Origin: Thermomicrobiales bacterium
GTDB taxonomy: Bacteria > Chloroflexota > Chloroflexia > Thermomicrobiales > UBA6265
Length of the DNA stretch: 64,000 bases
NCBI GenBank assembly: GCA_019637585.1
Contig: JAHBVL010000005.1
Coordinates: 62,001 to 126,000 of the forward strand
Direction of reading: 5' to 3'
Below the pieces are notes generated by a model. The model saw only the letters and a program-made list of their open reading frames with translations, was not told where the DNA came from and did not search any database. The position numbers and the translations under genes were made by a program. How positions within the stretch are numbered: position 1 is the first letter of the stretch; each line of letters opens with the position of its first letter. Below, one piece after another: positions 1 to 8,759 of this stretch.

Positions 1-387
1 GCTCCCGGCCAGATCCGCCAGGTTCGGTTGCTTGCCGACGAAGCCATTCTCCAGATGCGGTCAGACAAGCGCCGCTTTTTGCCCTACGGTCTGCATGGTG
101 GTCTGGAAGGAACGCCATCCATGACGATTCTCAACCCGGGCACCGACGATCGCGAGCTGCCGACTCAGGGAATGACCCCTATCCGCAAGGGTGACGTCGT
201 CTGGCACACCCTGGCCGGCGGGGGAGGATGGGGCGATCCGGCAGACCGCGACCCCGAAGCCGTGCTGGCCGATGTCCGGAACGAGCTGTTGAGTATCGAA
301 GCGGCTGAGCGCTTCTACGGGGTCATCATTCAACCCGGGACACTCACCATCGACCAGGAACGAACGGCGGCTCACCGGTCGAGCTGA
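1..387 (+). CDS. Hydantoinase B/oxoprolinase family protein, C-terminal part
   Basis: The reading frame is open from the first base, so the gene begins before the window; 128 codons and a TGA stop are visible. The fragment matches the end of the HyuB/N-methylhydantoinase B family, which in ATP-dependent hydantoinases and 5-oxoprolinases opens cyclic amides together with the HyuA subunit. Seen here are the glycine-rich LHGGLEGTPS segment near the start of the fragment, the GDVV stretch, and the characteristic GGGGWGDPADRDPEAVLADV run followed by EAAERFYGV. HyuA would be expected upstream, outside the window. A sugar-type ABC importer starts 118 bases downstream on the same strand and could belong to the same unit. 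Substrate cannot be judged from this fragment. Confidence 0.85.
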   Translation, partial: APGQIRQVRLLADEAILQMRSDKRRFLPYGLHGGLEGTPSMTILNPGTDDRELPTQGMTPIRKGDVVWHTLAGGGGWGDPADRDPEAVLADVRNELLSIEAAERFYGVIIQPGTLTIDQERTAAHRSS

Positions 388-505
388 GGACAGGGCTTTG
401 CCTCAGCAACTGTGACCGCGACTGACGGGTCTGGACGACGCTGATACCATCGGGCCGCATCCAAATCTCTGGATCGAAGTCATGATGACCAGGAGGAATT
501 CAGGC

Positions 506-1774
506 ATGCCCGAATGGAATGACCGTGTCAATGTTGTGTTCAGCCGCCGCGATCTGCTCAAAGGGGCGGGAGCCGCGGGAACAGCGATCGCCGTCGGCAA
601 CCTGCACTTTGGCGCTGCCGGCGCGCAGGAAAACGTGACACTGACGATCTGGACCAATCATCCTGAGTGGCTCGGCCCGCTGAACAGCTTGCTGTCCGCG
701 TTTTCGGCCACGACTCCCCATGTCGCCTTCGAGCTCACCGGTGTTCCGGGACCGGATTACTTCGCCAAGCTCCAGACTGCGCTGGCGGGCGAGCAGGTGT
801 CGGATATCGTTGGACTCGTCGAGGGGTATCTCCTCTCCCAGGGTCCCGCGGCCTTCCCGATCAAGGACCTGACCGGTATCGTCGATCCCAATCTGCTGAT
901 CGACAGCGCCCGCACCCAGGTCGAGATCGATGGATCGGTCTGGGCGGTGCCACTGGCCTCGTACACGGTCGGTCTGGCTGTTCAGAACCCGATCGTCGCT
1001 GAGAACAACATCACCCTCCCGACGACCTGGGATGAGCTCAAGGCGACCTGCCAGACACTGGTCGACGCCGGCGTCACGCCGCTCATTCTGGGCGGTAAGG
1101 ATGGCGTCCACACCTTCTTCATCTACGCTGGTCTCGTTTCGACCATTCTCGGTCCGGAAGGATTCGAAGAGCTGCGGGCTGGTACGCGCAAGCTCACCGA
1201 TCCCGATCTGCTCGAAGCCGCCCAGCTGCTGAAGGACCTGCAGCCCTATTACAACGAAGGCTTCGAGGCGACGGACTATGTCACCGCCAAAGCGCTCTTC
1301 GCTCAGGGACTCGGCGCCATGATGGTGGCCGGCACCGCCGACTTCACCGGGTTCAAGCAGGAGAATCCGGATGCGGATCTCGGCTTCATCCCCTGGCCGG
1401 GCAAGGAAGTCGGGCTGCATTCGACGAACACGGGCATGGAGCTGCTCTATGCCGTGAACAACACGATGTCGGCCGAGAAGCAGGACGCAGCGGGGCAGTT
1501 CGTGGCCTGGCTGGCGACCGCGGAAGCACAGACGATCGTTGCCGAATCGATCGCACTGCCGATCAACAACCAGGTCACCGAGCTGTCCGACCCGATCAAG
1601 GCCGGCACACTGGAAGTGCGCGACCGGGACGTCATCGTCTGGTACGACGTGCCGGAAACGGCCAACACGCTGACGGCGGTAACCGAGGTTTCCGGCCAGC
1701 TCTGGACCGGCGATATCACTCCGGAAGAGTTCGCCCAGTACGTGCAGGACAACCTCGCGGGGCCGGCCTCCTAG
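506..1774 (+). CDS. ABC transporter extracellular sugar-binding protein, Tat-type signal
   Basis: A 422-residue family 1 extracellular solute-binding protein that would capture a carbohydrate-like substrate outside the membrane and deliver it to the two permeases that follow. The N-terminus carries a twin-arginine signal (SRRDLLKGAGAAGTAIAVG, residues about 14-32) followed by mature sequence beginning LTIWTNHPEW, typical of MalE/UgpB-like proteins. An upstream in-frame ATG exists at 482, but a perfect AGGAGG at 491-496 lies nine bases before the ATG at 506, so I chose 506. The permease gene begins 18 bases after the stop. No ATPase gene lies in the cluster, which is common for systems that share one MsiK/MalK-type ATPase. 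The substrate is not deducible. Confidence 0.92.
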   Translation: MPEWNDRVNVVFSRRDLLKGAGAAGTAIAVGNLHFGAAGAQENVTLTIWTNHPEWLGPLNSLLSAFSATTPHVAFELTGVPGPDYFAKLQTALAGEQVSDIVGLVEGYLLSQGPAAFPIKDLTGIVDPNLLIDSARTQVEIDGSVWAVPLASYTVGLAVQNPIVAENNITLPTTWDELKATCQTLVDAGVTPLILGGKDGVHTFFIYAGLVSTILGPEGFEELRAGTRKLTDPDLLEAAQLLKDLQPYYNEGFEATDYVTAKALFAQGLGAMMVAGTADFTGFKQENPDADLGFIPWPGKEVGLHSTNTGMELLYAVNNTMSAEKQDAAGQFVAWLATAEAQTIVAESIALPINNQVTELSDPIKAGTLEVRDRDVIVWYDVPETANTLTAVTEVSGQLWTGDITPEEFAQYVQDNLAGPAS

Positions 1775-1792
1775 AGCACAGAAGGATCACTC

Positions 1793-2821
1793 TTGCCTCA
1801 CACGTCCGGGCAACCGACGGACAGCGGCAAGGAGCGCAATGGGAGCACGGATACGTTCCGTGCTCCCGGCATCTCCGGCGGCGAATCTGTCCCGCTTGCT
1901 GTTCCACATCCAACCAGGCATCTCTGGAGCCGTCATCCCTGGCTCTGGTTCATTCTGCCTGCCATCATCGGCTACGCGATTCTCTTCATCTATCCCACGG
2001 CGCGGGCGTTCTATCTCAGCTTTTTCGACTGGTCGGGCGTCGGGCCGATTGGCGATTTCGTCGGTCTGAAGAATTTCCAGCGCCTCCTGACCAACGACCG
2101 CTTCTGGAACGCCGCCACGAACTCGGCAAAGCTCTTTCTGGCGATCTTCATTCTGCAGAACACTGTTTCTCTGGGTCTCGCCCTGCTCCTCAATCGCAAA
2201 ACTCGGATGACCCACGTCTATCGCACGATCATCTTTCTGCCAGTCGTCATCTCCGCGGTGGCCACTGGCATCATCTGGGTGTTGATGCTCGATCCCCAGA
2301 TCGGCGTGATCAATCCGGTGCTCGAAGACATCGGTCTCGGCTCGCTCAAACGGGGCTGGCAATCTGATCCCGCCTGGGCGATGAAAACGGTCTATCTCGT
2401 GCAGTTCTGGCAGTGGAACGGTATGGCGGTCGTGCTCTATCTGGCCGGACTGCAGAACGTGCCCGACGAGCTGCTCCAGGCCGCCAGGGTCGACGGAGCC
2501 AACCGGTTCCGGGCATTCCGGGATGTGACCTTTCCCATGCTGGCGCCGGCATTCACCATCGTGACTGTGCTGGCTTTCATTCTGATCTTCCGGGCGTTCG
2601 ATCTGGTTTATGTGCTGACCGGACCACAGGGCGCCCCCGGCGGCTACACCCATATCATCGGTGTGCTGATCTACGGCGACGCCTTTGGCACCAGCGGATT
2701 CAGCACACAACCCCGTCTCAGCTATGCGATTGCCGAAGGAGTGACCTTGTTCGTCTTCCTCGCCGGGGCATCCGGGCTGCTGATCAAGGCGCTGGGTAAA
2801 CGAAAGGAGGCGATTGCATGA
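1793..2821 (+). CDS. Carbohydrate ABC transporter permease, MalF/UgpA type
   Basis: A 342-residue inner-membrane permease with six predicted membrane segments, the first at HPWLWFILPAIIGYAILF (about residues 45-62). The cytoplasmic coupling loop that contacts the ATPase is visible as QAARVDGANRFRAFRDVTFP at about residues 228-247. The start is TTG, with a GAAGGA ribosome-binding site eight bases upstream; the next gene starts inside its stop codon (ATGA). About 45 poorly conserved hydrophilic residues precede the first membrane segment, so a later start is possible. It pairs with the following MalG-type permease and the preceding binding protein. Confidence 0.92.
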   Translation: MPHTSGQPTDSGKERNGSTDTFRAPGISGGESVPLAVPHPTRHLWSRHPWLWFILPAIIGYAILFIYPTARAFYLSFFDWSGVGPIGDFVGLKNFQRLLTNDRFWNAATNSAKLFLAIFILQNTVSLGLALLLNRKTRMTHVYRTIIFLPVVISAVATGIIWVLMLDPQIGVINPVLEDIGLGSLKRGWQSDPAWAMKTVYLVQFWQWNGMAVVLYLAGLQNVPDELLQAARVDGANRFRAFRDVTFPMLAPAFTIVTVLAFILIFRAFDLVYVLTGPQGAPGGYTHIIGVLIYGDAFGTSGFSTQPRLSYAIAEGVTLFVFLAGASGLLIKALGKRKEAIA

Positions 2822-3729
2822 GCAGCGTCGAGCGATCCCCTCTTTCCACCGGGAAGACCTGGTCCAATGTTCCATCCGCGCCGCACTCGGCGTGGCGTCG
2901 CCGGTTGTCGCGGCTCGCTAGTGAGGTGGCCTGGCATGGCGCGCTGATTCTGGCCTGCGCGTTTGTGCTGCTGCCGATCATCATCGTCTTTTTCGGTTCG
3001 TTCAAGACCATTCCCGAGTTCTTCGCCGCTCCCTACGGACTGCCGAAGCAGTGGGACCTGACCAACTACCGGCAAGCCTGGGCAGACGCGAATCTGCAGA
3101 CTGCGCTCGTCAACAGCGTGATCTCCACCTCCTTTGGCGTCATCGCCAGCACCGTGCTGGCTGGTCTGGCGGCGTATGGCCTGGCCCGATTCGATTTCGC
3201 CGGACGAAACGCGTTGCGGTTGCTGTTTATCGGCGGTCTGGTTGTGCCGGTACAGCTGATCATCCTGCCCCTCTTCGTCATCTTCCGGCAGGCGGGCATT
3301 CTCGGCGGACTCTTGCCCCTCTGCCTGATTTTCGCCGTCTTCGGCATTCCCCTGGCCACGCTGGTGCTGACTGGCTTTTTCGCACTGCTGCCCCGCGATC
3401 TGGAACAGGCCGCCCGCATCGATGGCGCATCCCACCTCGAGATCTTCTGGCGGATCATGGTGCCCCTCTCCCGTCCAGCCATCGCCGCGGTGGTCATCCT
3501 GAACGGCGTCTGGATGTGGAACGATTTCTTTCTCGGCTTCATCCTGATTTCGGATCCCGATGCCATGACGCTCCCCGTGGCGATCATGGCCTTCCGCGGC
3601 ACCTATCTGACCAAGTGGGGACTCATCTTCGCCAGCGTCATCATGTCGTCGGTGCCGGTGATCATCGCCTATCTGATGCTCTCGCGGCAGTTCATTGCCG
3701 GTCTGACGGCCGGAAGCGTCAAGGGGTAA
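2818..3729 (+). CDS. Carbohydrate ABC transporter permease, MalG/UgpE type
   Basis: The second permease of the importer, 303 residues, six predicted membrane segments. The ATPase-coupling loop is QAARIDGASHLEIFWRIMVPL at about residues 198-218, and the C-terminus ends in the family-typical QFIAGLTAGSVKG. It overlaps the previous gene by four bases (ATGA), which implies translational coupling and fixes the start. The roughly 40 N-terminal residues before the first membrane span are longer than usual but in frame with no better start. Confidence 0.92.
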   Translation: MSSVERSPLSTGKTWSNVPSAPHSAWRRRLSRLASEVAWHGALILACAFVLLPIIIVFFGSFKTIPEFFAAPYGLPKQWDLTNYRQAWADANLQTALVNSVISTSFGVIASTVLAGLAAYGLARFDFAGRNALRLLFIGGLVVPVQLIILPLFVIFRQAGILGGLLPLCLIFAVFGIPLATLVLTGFFALLPRDLEQAARIDGASHLEIFWRIMVPLSRPAIAAVVILNGVWMWNDFFLGFILISDPDAMTLPVAIMAFRGTYLTKWGLIFASVIMSSVPVIIAYLMLSRQFIAGLTAGSVKG

Positions 3730-3820
3730 TCCGGCAGCCACCGCCGTGTGGCATCATCTCGCTGGCATCGAATCGCGTGGCTATCGGGCCACCGCTACAA
3801 CAGGAGAACAGGGCACTCAT

Positions 3821-4558
3821 ATGGGATTCGAGGGAAAACGCGCACTGGTCACCGGATCCGCCAAGGGGATTGGGGCGGCGATCGCCACCCGGCTCGCCGC
3901 TGAAGGCGCCAATGTGGCGATCGCGGACATCGACGCTGCCCGCGCAGCGGAAAGGGCCTCGGCCATTGGCGAGCGGGCGCTGGCGGTGCCCCTCGACGTC
4001 ACCTCCCCGGCATCGTGGGAAGCCGCGCTGACGTCGGTCACCGAGGCATGGGGCGGGCTCGATATTCTGGTCAACAACGCCGGAATCGCCGGCCGCTCCG
4101 CGCCATCGTGGGAGCTGGCAGTCGAGGAATGGCAGCAGGTCATCGACATCGACCTGACCGGCGTCTACCTCGGATGCCGCACGGTGCTTCCCCCGATGAT
4201 CGAGCGCGGATACGGCAGGATCGTCAACATTGCGTCGATTGCCGGCAAAGAGGGAAATCCGAACGCGGCGCCATACTCAGCGGCCAAGGCCGGTGTGATC
4301 GGCCTGACCAAGTCGATCGGCAAGGAAGTCGCGACAAAGGGCGTGCTGGTCAATGCCATCACACCCGCCGTGATCGCGACCGACATCCTCGAGCAGCTGA
4401 CCCAGCAGCATATCGACTATATGACCAGCCGCATCCCGATGGGACGGGTTGGCCAGCCGGAAGAAGTGGCGGCGCTGGCCTGCTTCCTCAGTTCCGACGA
4501 GGTGACTTTCTCAACCGGCGCCGTTTTCGACCTCTCCGGCGGCCGGGCGACGTACTAG
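3821..4558 (+). CDS. SDR family oxidoreductase (3-oxoacyl-reductase-like)
   Basis: A 245-residue classical short-chain dehydrogenase. The nucleotide-binding TGSAKGIG is at residues about 11-18, NNAG at about 83-86 and the catalytic YSAAK at about 151-155, with the catalytic serine in NIASIAG shortly before. An aspartate at the end of the second strand (IADID) favours NAD over NADP. The start at 3821 has CAGGAGA upstream; an earlier in-frame start at 3746 adds 25 residues without family similarity. It follows the sugar importer by about 90 bases and is probably a polyol, sugar or sugar-acid dehydrogenase acting on the imported compound, but the family is too broad to name the substrate. Confidence 0.9.
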   Translation: MGFEGKRALVTGSAKGIGAAIATRLAAEGANVAIADIDAARAAERASAIGERALAVPLDVTSPASWEAALTSVTEAWGGLDILVNNAGIAGRSAPSWELAVEEWQQVIDIDLTGVYLGCRTVLPPMIERGYGRIVNIASIAGKEGNPNAAPYSAAKAGVIGLTKSIGKEVATKGVLVNAITPAVIATDILEQLTQQHIDYMTSRIPMGRVGQPEEVAALACFLSSDEVTFSTGAVFDLSGGRATY

Positions 4559-4600
4559 AGCCGGGCGGGCAAGAATCGACCGGCAACAGCCGCGCACCAG

Positions 4601-4639
4601 ATTCCGGTAGTACCATTGCCAGGCAGGTACTATCGGAAT
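4601..4639. promoter_or_regulatory. Inverted repeat upstream of the AbrB/VapC module, likely operator
   Basis: Two 14-base arms, ATTCCGGTAGTACC at 4601-4614 and GGTACTATCGGAAT at 4626-4639, are reverse complements except for one position, separated by 11 bases. The repeat ends 30 bases before the antitoxin start, where autoregulatory toxin-antitoxin operators usually lie. No T-run follows, so a terminator for the upstream dehydrogenase gene is less likely. Confidence 0.6.
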
Positions 4640-4669
4640 CTTCCCGGCCTGCGGAAAGTGAGTTCATCA

Positions 4670-4954
4670 ATGGTTGCCCGAACGTCAAAGATGACACGCA
4701 AGGGCCAGGTCACGGTACCCATCGAATTCCGGCGGGAGCTGGGAATCGATGAAGGTGATTCGGTCGCCTTCGAACGAGCCGGAGACGCCCTCATCGTTCG
4801 ACCGGTCGGTTCGGTCGTCGAGCGAACGCGCGGCGCTTTGGCCAAGTATGCGAAGCATCCTCCTCTCACTGCCGAAGAGGAGAGGGCCGCATTTGAACAA
4901 GCGGTCGCAGACGAACAGGTCGAGACCGACGAGCGAATCCGCGGCTATCGCTGA
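4670..4954 (+). CDS. AbrB/MazE-type antitoxin (VapB)
   Basis: A 94-residue protein with an N-terminal swapped-hairpin AbrB DNA-binding domain: KMTRKGQVTVPIEFRRELGIDEGDSVAFERAGDALIV, split over residues about 6-42. The acidic C-terminal half, rich in Glu and Asp, is where such antitoxins wrap around the toxin. The gene ends two bases before the PIN-domain toxin gene. An alternative TTG start lies 54 bases upstream inside the inverted repeat and is unlikely. Expected role: neutralise the adjacent VapC and repress the operon with it. Confidence 0.88.
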   Translation: MVARTSKMTRKGQVTVPIEFRRELGIDEGDSVAFERAGDALIVRPVGSVVERTRGALAKYAKHPPLTAEEERAAFEQAVADEQVETDERIRGYR

Positions 4955-4956
4955 GC

Positions 4957-5382
4957 ATGGCTAGCGCATTCGTCGACACCAACATCGTCCTTCGACACAT
5001 ACTTCAGGACCACGAAGACCATTCTCCGCGAGCGTCGGCATTGATGGAGCGGATAGAGAGTGGGGAGATCGTGGTCCGCATTTCCGATACTGTGGTGTTC
5101 GAGTCAGTGTTCTCACTCGAAAAAACCTTCAAAGTGGCACGAGACGACATCGCTGAAGCGCTTTTGCCGATCATCGGGCTTCCAGCAGTGGAACTTCCAG
5201 GCAAAGCCTCGTATCGCGAGGTGTTTGAGCTTTGGCTTCGCTATCGCGGCTTATCGTTCGCGGATTGCTTTCACGCAGTCTGCGCAAACCAGTTCACTGA
5301 CGGCGTCGTCTACTCCTTCGATCATGGGTTTGACAGGGTCCCGGGGAATGTCCGCAAGGAGCCAGATACAGACGGCAACTAG
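4957..5382 (+). CDS. PIN-domain ribonuclease toxin (VapC)
   Basis: A 141-residue PIN-domain protein, the toxin of a VapBC-type pair and a Mg-dependent RNase. The acidic metal-binding residues are all present: D7 in FVDTN, E49 in VFES, D103 in SFADC and D122/D126 in SFDHGFD. It starts two bases after the antitoxin stop, so the two are surely cotranscribed. The RNA target cannot be predicted. All catalytic residues being intact argues that the module is functional. Confidence 0.9.
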   Translation: MASAFVDTNIVLRHILQDHEDHSPRASALMERIESGEIVVRISDTVVFESVFSLEKTFKVARDDIAEALLPIIGLPAVELPGKASYREVFELWLRYRGLSFADCFHAVCANQFTDGVVYSFDHGFDRVPGNVRKEPDTDGN

Positions 5383-5385
5383 GTC

Positions 5386-6699
5386 CTAGCCAGCGCCAAG
5401 CGACACATTCTCAGCCGGCAGTTCCACCACATCCTGCTGCTCCGGTCCACTGTCGAAGTTTGATGCCAGGAGCAGCGGAAGGGCCGCCACCACAACACCG
5501 CCCACCGACAACCAGAGCGCGGTTTTGAGCCCGAATTCGCTGCCAATCCAGGCGCCGCCCAGCGATCCGGCCAGCACCGCGCCAAACTCGAGGACACGGA
5601 ACGTGCCGGTCACCCGTCCCAACCATGCGTCAGGCGTAATGCGCTGCCGGAAGCTGACGGTGGATATGTCGAGGATCGTCCAAGCCGGATCGACGATCAC
5701 CTGATTGGCGATCAGAAACCCGACTGCGGCAACCGAAATCTCCGGCGAAAGGGGTACCGTGGCGTTGCCAATCGCCACCACGAGGAACATCGCCACCATG
5801 GCCCGGCGATCGCCGAGCGAGCCAACAACCCGCCGCACCAGGAAGGCGCCGATCAGCGAGGTCACGCCCCCGACCGCAAAGATCAACCCAAGCGAGCCTG
5901 GTTCGAATCCGAGATCGCGACTGACGTAGAGCAGGAAGAGTGTCCCGAAGATGGCGGTCGAGGCATTGAAGAGTGCCGTGGCGGCCGCAAGAGAGAGAAG
6001 GCGATCGTCCCGCTTCACCCAGCCGAGACCGGAGATCGCCTCCCTGAGCAGCGGCTCGAACTCGCCGGTTCTCGCCGGAGGTTCTTCGGGCGTCTCAGTC
6101 CGGCGAATGGCAAAGGCCGAGAAGGAGAAGCTGACGGCATTCACCAGGATGGCGAACGGCGCAGTCAGCAACTGCACCAACCAGCCGCCAAGCGCAAAAG
6201 CCGACGACTCCGCCACCGAGTTCGTGGCCGTCATCTTGCTGTTGGCTTCGAGTAGGTGATCGCGCCCAACCAGATGGGGCACGTAGGATTGATATGCGAC
6301 GTCGAAGAGAAGGCTCAACACGCTGATTCCCACCGAGACGAACAGGAGGAGCCAGATCGAGAGCTGGTCGAACAGGGCGGCCAGCGGCACAAGGGCCAGC
6401 AGGATCGCCCTGGCGACATCAGCTCCGATCAGGAGCGGCCGGCGGGCCGTCCGGTCGGCAATCGCTCCCGCCACCAGACCAACGACGAACGCTGGAGCAA
6501 CCTGAGCCACCCGCAACGCGGCCAGATCGAACGGAGTGGCATCGAGCTCGATGATGGCAGCGAAGGGGATGGCGATATTGCTGACCACCGACCCGAAGGT
6601 GGATATCGTCTGTCCCGCCCAGAGATGACGAAAGTCGCGGCTTCCCCACAACCCCCGCTGGGCAAAGGTGATATCGGGCATGCGCGGCCCGATTTTCAT
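5386..6699 (-). CDS. MFS transporter, EntS-like exporter type
   Basis: A 437-residue major facilitator superfamily protein with about 12 membrane segments. The N-terminal sequence GLWGSRDFRHLWAGQTISTFGSVVSNIAIPFAA and the loop AIADRTARRPLLIGADVARA, here given as motif regions near residues 17-50 and 80-100, are typical of the EntS/MacB-partner-like drug or siderophore exporter family. An AAGGA site lies six bases before the ATG. It converges on the VapC gene, with the two stops only three bases apart. Substrate unknown; a closely related transporter is encoded divergently at 7355-8659. Confidence 0.88.
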   Translation of the reverse strand: MKIGPRMPDITFAQRGLWGSRDFRHLWAGQTISTFGSVVSNIAIPFAAIIELDATPFDLAALRVAQVAPAFVVGLVAGAIADRTARRPLLIGADVARAILLALVPLAALFDQLSIWLLLFVSVGISVLSLLFDVAYQSYVPHLVGRDHLLEANSKMTATNSVAESSAFALGGWLVQLLTAPFAILVNAVSFSFSAFAIRRTETPEEPPARTGEFEPLLREAISGLGWVKRDDRLLSLAAATALFNASTAIFGTLFLLYVSRDLGFEPGSLGLIFAVGGVTSLIGAFLVRRVVGSLGDRRAMVAMFLVVAIGNATVPLSPEISVAAVGFLIANQVIVDPAWTILDISTVSFRQRITPDAWLGRVTGTFRVLEFGAVLAGSLGGAWIGSEFGLKTALWLSVGGVVVAALPLLLASNFDSGPEQQDVVELPAENVSLGAG

Positions 6700-6734
6700 C
6701 GCGGTCCTTTCGGTTCAATGTTTCGGTCTTCCCA

Positions 6735-7274
6735 TCACCTCGGCATCACGCCTGCCATCAAATCGGAATAGGACCCAGCAACGATCTCGAAAGAGTTCAG
6801 ACCCAGGCGTTCCACTACGTCGCGAAGCTCGGATTCGGCGGTCTGGTCGTCATCGCTCGCGGTCACTGTTTCCAGTTCGACAAACGTCCCCAGCCCCTCG
6901 ACCCAATCGAGGTGGATACGCGTCCGCTTCCAGATTCCGACAGTGCGCCGCTTCTCCACAACCTGCCAGACGCCGAGCGTCGAGTCGAGGGCGGTCTTGA
7001 GGTCCGCGGCGGCAGAAACCGCAATGTCCGACCGGATGTAGGAGCTCCAACGAGCTGCCTCCTCGTCCGGGCGGTGGTAGCCGATGAGCTCGCAGCTGAC
7101 GCCAGTCGCGCTCTCGATTTCCCGCAGCTTGAGGCGTCCGGTTCTGGCCCGGAAATAGGTATCAGTTTGATGGAGCTCCTCGAATCGGCCGGCGCCCATC
7201 CCCTCCGCCCGGGATCGAATGGCCGTGAGGTCCTCCCTCCCGCACCGTACTTTCAGCTCCAGATTCGTGGCCAT
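6735..7274 (-). CDS. CYTH domain protein (class IV adenylate cyclase/thiamine-triphosphatase-like)
   Basis: A 179-residue protein of the CYTH superfamily, whose members cut or cyclise triphosphates inside an eight-stranded tunnel using Mg or Mn. The family signature is seen at the N-terminus (NLELKVRCG, residues 3-11, an ExExK-like pattern in which the first acidic residue is displaced). Later tunnel residues are seen in DTYFRARTGRLKLREI (about 40-55), VEKRRTVGIWKRTRIHLDWVE (split, about 109-129) and FVELET. Proteins of this exact type are often labelled class IV adenylate cyclase without proof. It precedes the MFS gene on the same strand by 35 bases and shares a short divergent promoter region with the next gene. 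Confidence 0.8.
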   Translation of the reverse strand: MATNLELKVRCGREDLTAIRSRAEGMGAGRFEELHQTDTYFRARTGRLKLREIESATGVSCELIGYHRPDEEAARWSSYIRSDIAVSAAADLKTALDSTLGVWQVVEKRRTVGIWKRTRIHLDWVEGLGTFVELETVTASDDDQTAESELRDVVERLGLNSFEIVAGSYSDLMAGVMPR

Positions 7275-7354
7275 CAGGGCTCCCCGCTGAACCGTTCAGG
7301 GCATAGAGTAAAATGCGCCACTCTGACGCCAGGCGACGATACCCCGGGGGATCG

Positions 7355-8659
7355 ATGGAGTTCAACGACGATCCGCGTTCACACACGTCCATCGACGCCA
7401 GCTACCGGGCAGTGATGTCGATCCCGAACTTCCGGATTCTCTGGATCGGCTCGACGCTGGCTTTCGTCGCCGGCGCGATCTCGCAGGTCGCAATGCCGAT
7501 TTTCGTCTACGACCTGACGAAATCCGCCTCGCTGATGAGCGTCATCCTGGTCGTGCAGCTCATCCCGCAGGCGATCCTCTCCCCATTTGCCGGCGTGCTA
7601 GCCGATACCTTCGACCGCCGCAAGCTGATGCTGGCCTCCTGCGCCATTCGGGCTGGCGCAGTCGTGTTCGTGCCATTCGCCACGGAAGCATGGCACGTCG
7701 CGGCATTGTCGGCGGTCGTCGGGTTCGGGGCGGTGGTCTATGGGCCGTCGGAAATGGCCACGGTCCCGACGATCGTCAAACCGGCGCAGTTGGTCACGGC
7801 TCTTTCGGCGGTGCAGGTGGCATCGGCCATGACCCGGGTCATCGGCCCGGCGCTGGGAGCCGGGTTGATCGCGCTCAGCGGCACCGATATCGCGTTCTGG
7901 TGCCAGACGACGATTCTGGTGCTGGCGTTCGTCGTTCTCCTCCGGATGCGCTTGCCGGTCAACGAAGCCAGCCAGGCGTTCGCAGACACTCGCGCGTTCG
8001 GGCGGTATCTCTGGCACGAGGCGGTGGAAGGACTCCGGGTGGTCTGGCGCGTGCCGATCGTACGGGCGGTCTGCGGAACGGAGGCGCTGTGGACACTCTC
8101 TCTGGCCGCCCTTTCGGTGACCACCGTCGTCTATGTGAAAGAAGAGCTCGACCTCGGCGATCGCAGCAACCTGGCCTTCGGTGCGCTGGCCGTTTGCATC
8201 AGTCTCGGGGCGACGGCGGGAGCGCTTGTGGCGCGAGGCATCGAGGCTCGCGGCAAACGGCTCTTCCTGATGCTGGTCGGCTACTTCGCGCCGCTGCTCT
8301 TCGTTCCCGCGTTTTTCGATCCGCCCCTGCCGGTGCTCTTCGTCTGCTGGTTCCTGCTTGGCTTCGCCGACGCCTGGCTGGTGATCGCCATGTTCGCGTA
8401 TGTCATCGAAGGGGTGCCGGAAAACACCCGGGGTCGCGTTTTCGCCATCTGGCACGGAATTATCGCGCTGGCCTCGGTCGGAACATTCGCGTTCGTCGGC
8501 TGGCTGACCGAGGCGCTCGGCGCCCAGACGACCTACCTCCTTGTCGGTCTGGTCGTTTCTCTGGGCAGCCCTCTGCTCCTCTGGGCGTCCGGAGCGCTCG
8601 AATCGGTCCGGCGACCCAGAGTCCCACATCACCTGTCGCCCTCTCCCTCGACCGACTGA
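7355..8659 (+). CDS. MFS transporter, EntS-like exporter type
   Basis: A 434-residue, about 12-span major facilitator protein. The family fingerprint is ISQVAMPIFVYDLTKSASLM in the first two spans and GVLADTFDRRKLMLASCAIR in the first cytoplasmic loop. The start at 7355 is preceded by GGGGGAT; an in-frame ATG at 7313 would add 14 charged residues and lacks a ribosome-binding site. It is divergent from the CYTH gene. The similarity in type to the 5386-6699 transporter suggests an old duplication, but I could not align them here. Confidence 0.88.
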   Translation: MEFNDDPRSHTSIDASYRAVMSIPNFRILWIGSTLAFVAGAISQVAMPIFVYDLTKSASLMSVILVVQLIPQAILSPFAGVLADTFDRRKLMLASCAIRAGAVVFVPFATEAWHVAALSAVVGFGAVVYGPSEMATVPTIVKPAQLVTALSAVQVASAMTRVIGPALGAGLIALSGTDIAFWCQTTILVLAFVVLLRMRLPVNEASQAFADTRAFGRYLWHEAVEGLRVVWRVPIVRAVCGTEALWTLSLAALSVTTVVYVKEELDLGDRSNLAFGALAVCISLGATAGALVARGIEARGKRLFLMLVGYFAPLLFVPAFFDPPLPVLFVCWFLLGFADAWLVIAMFAYVIEGVPENTRGRVFAIWHGIIALASVGTFAFVGWLTEALGAQTTYLLVGLVVSLGSPLLLWASGALESVRRPRVPHHLSPSPSTD

Positions 8660-8759
8660 ATCCCCGGGCTGGAGACGCGCCGCCACTGAACCCATCGCTC
8701 CTCGGTTACAATCTGGCCGGTATCGACGGTGAACCGCCGCCCTGGGAGTAAGACGCGCG

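Noticed and set aside
5900-5920. tRNA (T-loop-like GGTTCGAATCC)
   Set aside because: It lies inside a conserved MFS coding region and no acceptor or anticodon arms can be formed around it.
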